A stretch of DNA of 8,891 nucleotides from Pseudomonadota bacterium (GTDB lineage Bacteria > Myxococcota > Polyangia > Polyangiales > Polyangiaceae): NCBI GenBank assembly GCA_023419055.1, contig JAEZYO010000966.1:1-8891 (forward strand). Reading direction: 5' to 3'. Below, in pieces: positions 6,816 to 8,891 of the stretch. The notes under the pieces are model-generated. The model was given only the letters and a program-made list of their open reading frames with translations, was not told the DNA's origin and searched no databases. The translations under genes and the position numbers were made by a program. How positions within the stretch are numbered: position 1 is the stretch's first letter; each line of letters begins with the position of its first letter.

Positions 6816-7929
6816 TTACTTCTGGGCCGATTGGTTCGCGCTTTGCAGCAAATACGCCTCGACGAAGGGGTCGAGGTCGCCGTCGAGCACGCCCTGAACG
6901 TCCGCGGTCTCGTGCTCGGTGCGGAGGTCCTTCACCAGCTGGTAGGGCTGGAGCACGTAGCTCCTGATCTGATTACCCCAAGCGATGTCGGTCTTGGCCG
7001 CCTCGTTCGCCGCCTGCTGAGCCGCGCGCTTGTCGGTCTCGATTTCGTAGAGCTTGGCCTTGAGCATCTTGAGCGCCATGGCGCGGTTCTGATGCTGGCT
7101 GCGCTCCGCGCGGCACACGATCATGATGCCCGTGGGCAAGTGACGGAGGCGCACCGCCGTCTCGACCTTGTTCACGTTCTGACCGCCCTTGCCACCGGCG
7201 CGCATGGTCGTGATCTCGAGGTCGGTCTCCTTGACCTCGATGTTGATCTCGTCCTCGACGTCGGGCGTCACGTCGACGGCGGCGAAGCTCGTCTGGCGGC
7301 GATCGTTCGAGTCGAACGGGCTGATGCGCACCAGGCGGTGCACGCCCTTCTCCGCGCGCAGGTAGCCGTACGCGTTCGGGCCCGAGACCGTGAACGCCGC
7401 GCCGTCGATGCCGGCCTCGTCGCTCACCTGGTAGTCGATGACGTCGGTCTTGTAGCCGCGCTGCTCGCACCAGCGGAGGTACATGCGGAGCAGCATCTCC
7501 GCCCAGTCCTTCGCGTCGGTGCCGCCCGCGCCCGGGTTGATGCTCACGATGGCGCTCGCGTGATCGACCGGGCCCGACAGCATGCGCCGGAGCTCGACCG
7601 CGCGAACGCGGGACTCGAGCCCGGGCACCTGGAGCTCGAGCTCCTTCTGCGTGGCCTCGTCGTTCTCTTCGGCGGCGAGCTCGAGCAGCTCCACCGAGTC
7701 GTCGACCTCACGCGAGAGCTTCTCGATCATGTCGAGCTTCTCGACCGCGGCTGCGCGCTTGCGCATCAGCGCCTGCGCCTTGTCCTGGTTGTTCCAGAAG
7801 TCCGGTGCCGCGGCGATCGAGTCGAGCTCGTCGATTTCTCGCTTCAGGGCAGGGACGTCAAAGAGACCCCCTTAGCGCCTGAACACGCCTTTGGAGGTCC
7901 TGGAGACTGTTCCTGGTTTCGGCCAACAT
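6816..7929 (-). CDS. prfB: Peptide chain release factor 2 (RF2), expressed by +1 programmed frameshift
   Basis: RF2 recognises UGA and UAA stop codons and triggers peptide release on the ribosome. The gene is in two frames: ATG 7929 opens 23 codons ([20 protein letters not shown]...) ending at TGA 7860-7858. A +1 shift at CTT continues as [14 protein letters not shown]...APDFWNN through to TAA at 6818-6816. The joined product is 370 residues (E. coli RF2 is 365). Stop-codon recognition tripeptide SPF falls at about 203-205, and the catalytic GGQ at about 248-250 in [20 protein letters not shown]. coli has 205-207 and 250-252. The C-terminal [13 protein letters not shown] and DLRTEHET segments are also typical. 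ATG 7929 is chosen because an in-frame TAA lies 15 nt upstream. No good ribosome-binding site precedes it; translation may be coupled to the overlapping upstream ORF. A start taken at the ATG at 7766 would miss 54 residues. Confidence 0.95.
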
Positions 7930-8890
7930 CGCGCGGCGTACTTAGCGCAACCCGGCTCGTTCGTCCATCCGACACCGGGCTCTCGGCGTCGTCTCGCGAA
8001 GGTGCGGTGCTTTCCCCCACGGGAGCACGGTCGCGCACCTCGGTGACCGCCAGGCCGAGCTCCCGGAGCCGGTCACCGAAGGCTCCGTCGGTCATGACGT
8101 CGAGCGCCATGACCGCGTCGACGAGCTCGAGCTCGGCCTTCAGGGCTTGCTCCGGGGGCGTCGCCGGATCGAGCAACTTCGCGAGTGAACGACGCCACGC
8201 GAACAGCCGCTCGAGCGTGCGCTCGACGAGGGCCGCTCGCGCCTTGTCGCGCTCGAGCCGGAGCCGCGCGAGCGCGACCTCTTCGTCCGCGAACACGAGC
8301 CGGTCGAGGTTCCAGGTCGCGGTCGCCTCGAGCGCGAGGTCCGTCCCACCCGCGAGCGAATAGCGATAGGGGTCCTCGTTCGTGGGCGCGAGCCGGAGCG
8401 CCTGATCGTCGGAACGCGCCGCCCGCAGCCGGAGCTCCGGGAGCACCGCGGAAGCACGCGCTCGCGACGCGAGGCTATCGAGGCGCTCCGTTTGTTCATC
8501 GGCCCCCGAGGTCGCAAGCGCCTGGCGCGCGGTGTCGCGCGCAAGCTTGGAGAACGCGCGGAGGCTCAAGGGGAAGGGAGCCGCGGTGCTCGACGGTGGA
8601 GGCTCGCTCTGCGCTCGCGGCGGCGGGGCCGGCTCGTCGGGCTCGACGTCCGCAGCGCCGTCCGCGCTCGCGACGGTTCGGGGAGCCGCGAACCGATCGA
8701 GAGGTAGCGTGAGCGCGAGCTGACCCGAAACTTCCCGCTCGGTCGGCCCCCTTTCCACACGAACACCCACGCGCAGGCGGGTCCCGCCGGGTCCTCCGAG
8801 CGAAACGGGTGAATCGGGGGGGCCCTCGGCTCGAGCGGAGAGCGAAAGTGACGAGAGAGCGATGAGGAGCCGGAGAGTCCTGTGAGCCAC
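7844..8890 (-). CDS. Predicted secreted protein of unknown function, overlapping prfB
   Basis: This 348-residue ORF begins at GTG 8890, two bases from the window edge, so a start further upstream cannot be excluded. The N terminus ([21 protein letters not shown]) looks like a Sec signal peptide with an A-R-A cleavage site at 19-21, implying export to the periplasm or outer membrane. A proline/serine/alanine-rich linker spans about 82-106. The best-conserved-looking part is 147-235: [51 protein letters not shown] and a long charged helix [21 protein letters not shown]. The W-x-L-x-x-L-F-x-x-E-E pattern followed by a coiled helix recalls half of a TolC-type repeat, but that resemblance is weak and I do not name it. 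The last 28 codons overlap prfB out of frame, ending at TGA 7846-7844. It is probably the first or an early gene of the prfB-lysS-lolCD operon. Confidence 0.75.
   Translation of the reverse strand: MAHRTLRLLIALSSLSLSARAEGPPDSPVSLGGPGGTRLRVGVRVERGPTEREVSGQLALTLPLDRFAAPRTVASADGAADVEPDEPAPPPRAQSEPPPSSTAAPFPLSLRAFSKLARDTARQALATSGADEQTERLDSLASRARASAVLPELRLRAARSDDQALRLAPTNEDPYRYSLAGGTDLALEATATWNLDRLVFADEEVALARLRLERDKARAALVERTLERLFAWRRSLAKLLDPATPPEQALKAELELVDAVMALDVMTDGAFGDRLRELGLAVTEVRDRAPVGESTAPSRDDAESPVSDGRTSRVALSTPRDVGRNQEQSPGPPKACSGAKGVSLTSLP
7857..7872 (-). promoter_or_regulatory. RF2 programmed +1 frameshift signal
   Basis: On the minus strand the reading is AGG GGG TCT CTT TGA C. AGGGGG (7872-7867) is the internal Shine-Dalgarno-like stimulator, three bases before the slippery CTT (7863-7861), which is followed by the in-frame TGA and then C, the poorest termination context. 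This matches the E. coli prfB site (AGG GGG TAT CTT TGA C) in spacing and in every functional base. When RF2 is scarce, TGA is read slowly, CTT-decoding tRNA slips to TTT and full RF2 is made; when RF2 is plentiful, translation ends at codon 24. It is an autoregulatory loop. Confidence 0.95.
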
Positions 8891-8891
8891 A

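Noticed and set aside
7844..7929. prfB as a frameshifted pseudogene or sequencing error
   Set aside because: The break sits exactly at the conserved RF2 programmed-frameshift site with correct spacing, and the rest of RF2 is intact.
5169..8363. A 1064-codon open frame on the plus strand
   Set aside because: It lies antisense to lysS, prfB and the secreted-protein gene, which have clear families. Its translation is a Leu/Val/Glu/Arg/Asp-rich mirror typical of high-GC antisense frames, with no recognisable domain.

Overview
The window is high-GC bacterial DNA in which nearly every third codon position is G or C. Codon use, gene order and the secreted low-complexity protein at the right edge suggest a member of the Myxococcota (possibly Polyangiales/Sorangium-like). 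That placement is an inference from style, not from a marker gene. I see no insertion sequence, prophage, CRISPR array, tRNA or rRNA. This looks like ordinary chromosomal core sequence with a few lineage-specific oddities.

Left part (1-2137). A class-I PLP aminotransferase of the AlaC/LL-diaminopimelate aminotransferase type is cut by the left edge and read leftwards. A 221-bp divergent intergenic region separates it from a rightward pair: an AstA-type arginine N-succinyltransferase homologue (419-1441), and 48 bp later a conserved protein of unknown function (1490-2137, GTG start). The intergenic region carries a perfect 9-bp inverted repeat just upstream of the acyltransferase gene.

Middle (2138-2570). 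This is a 433-bp convergent gap with no convincing gene, but it holds several short perfect hairpins. Two at its right end share bases and so exclude each other.

Right part (2571-8890), all on the minus strand and in transcription order: a secreted protein of unknown function (8890-7844), prfB (7929-6816), lysS (6728-5049), a LolC/LolE-family permease with an extended N terminus (5052-3298), and lolD (3290-2571). The genes are close or overlapping: the secreted-protein ORF overlaps prfB by 86 nt, lysS and lolC share an ATGA, and the lolC stop overlaps the lolD ribosome-binding site. This looks like one operon joining translation (peptide-chain release factor 2, lysyl-tRNA synthetase) to lipoprotein release from the inner membrane (LolCD).

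The most informative element is the prfB 5' end. It is not one continuous reading frame: 23 codons end at an in-frame TGA inside a canonical RF2 +1 programmed-frameshift site (AGGGGG, three bases, CTT TGA C). A full-length 370-residue RF2 results only if the ribosome shifts. The upstream secreted-protein ORF runs through the same site in the remaining frame, so all three frames are open or used around that signal.
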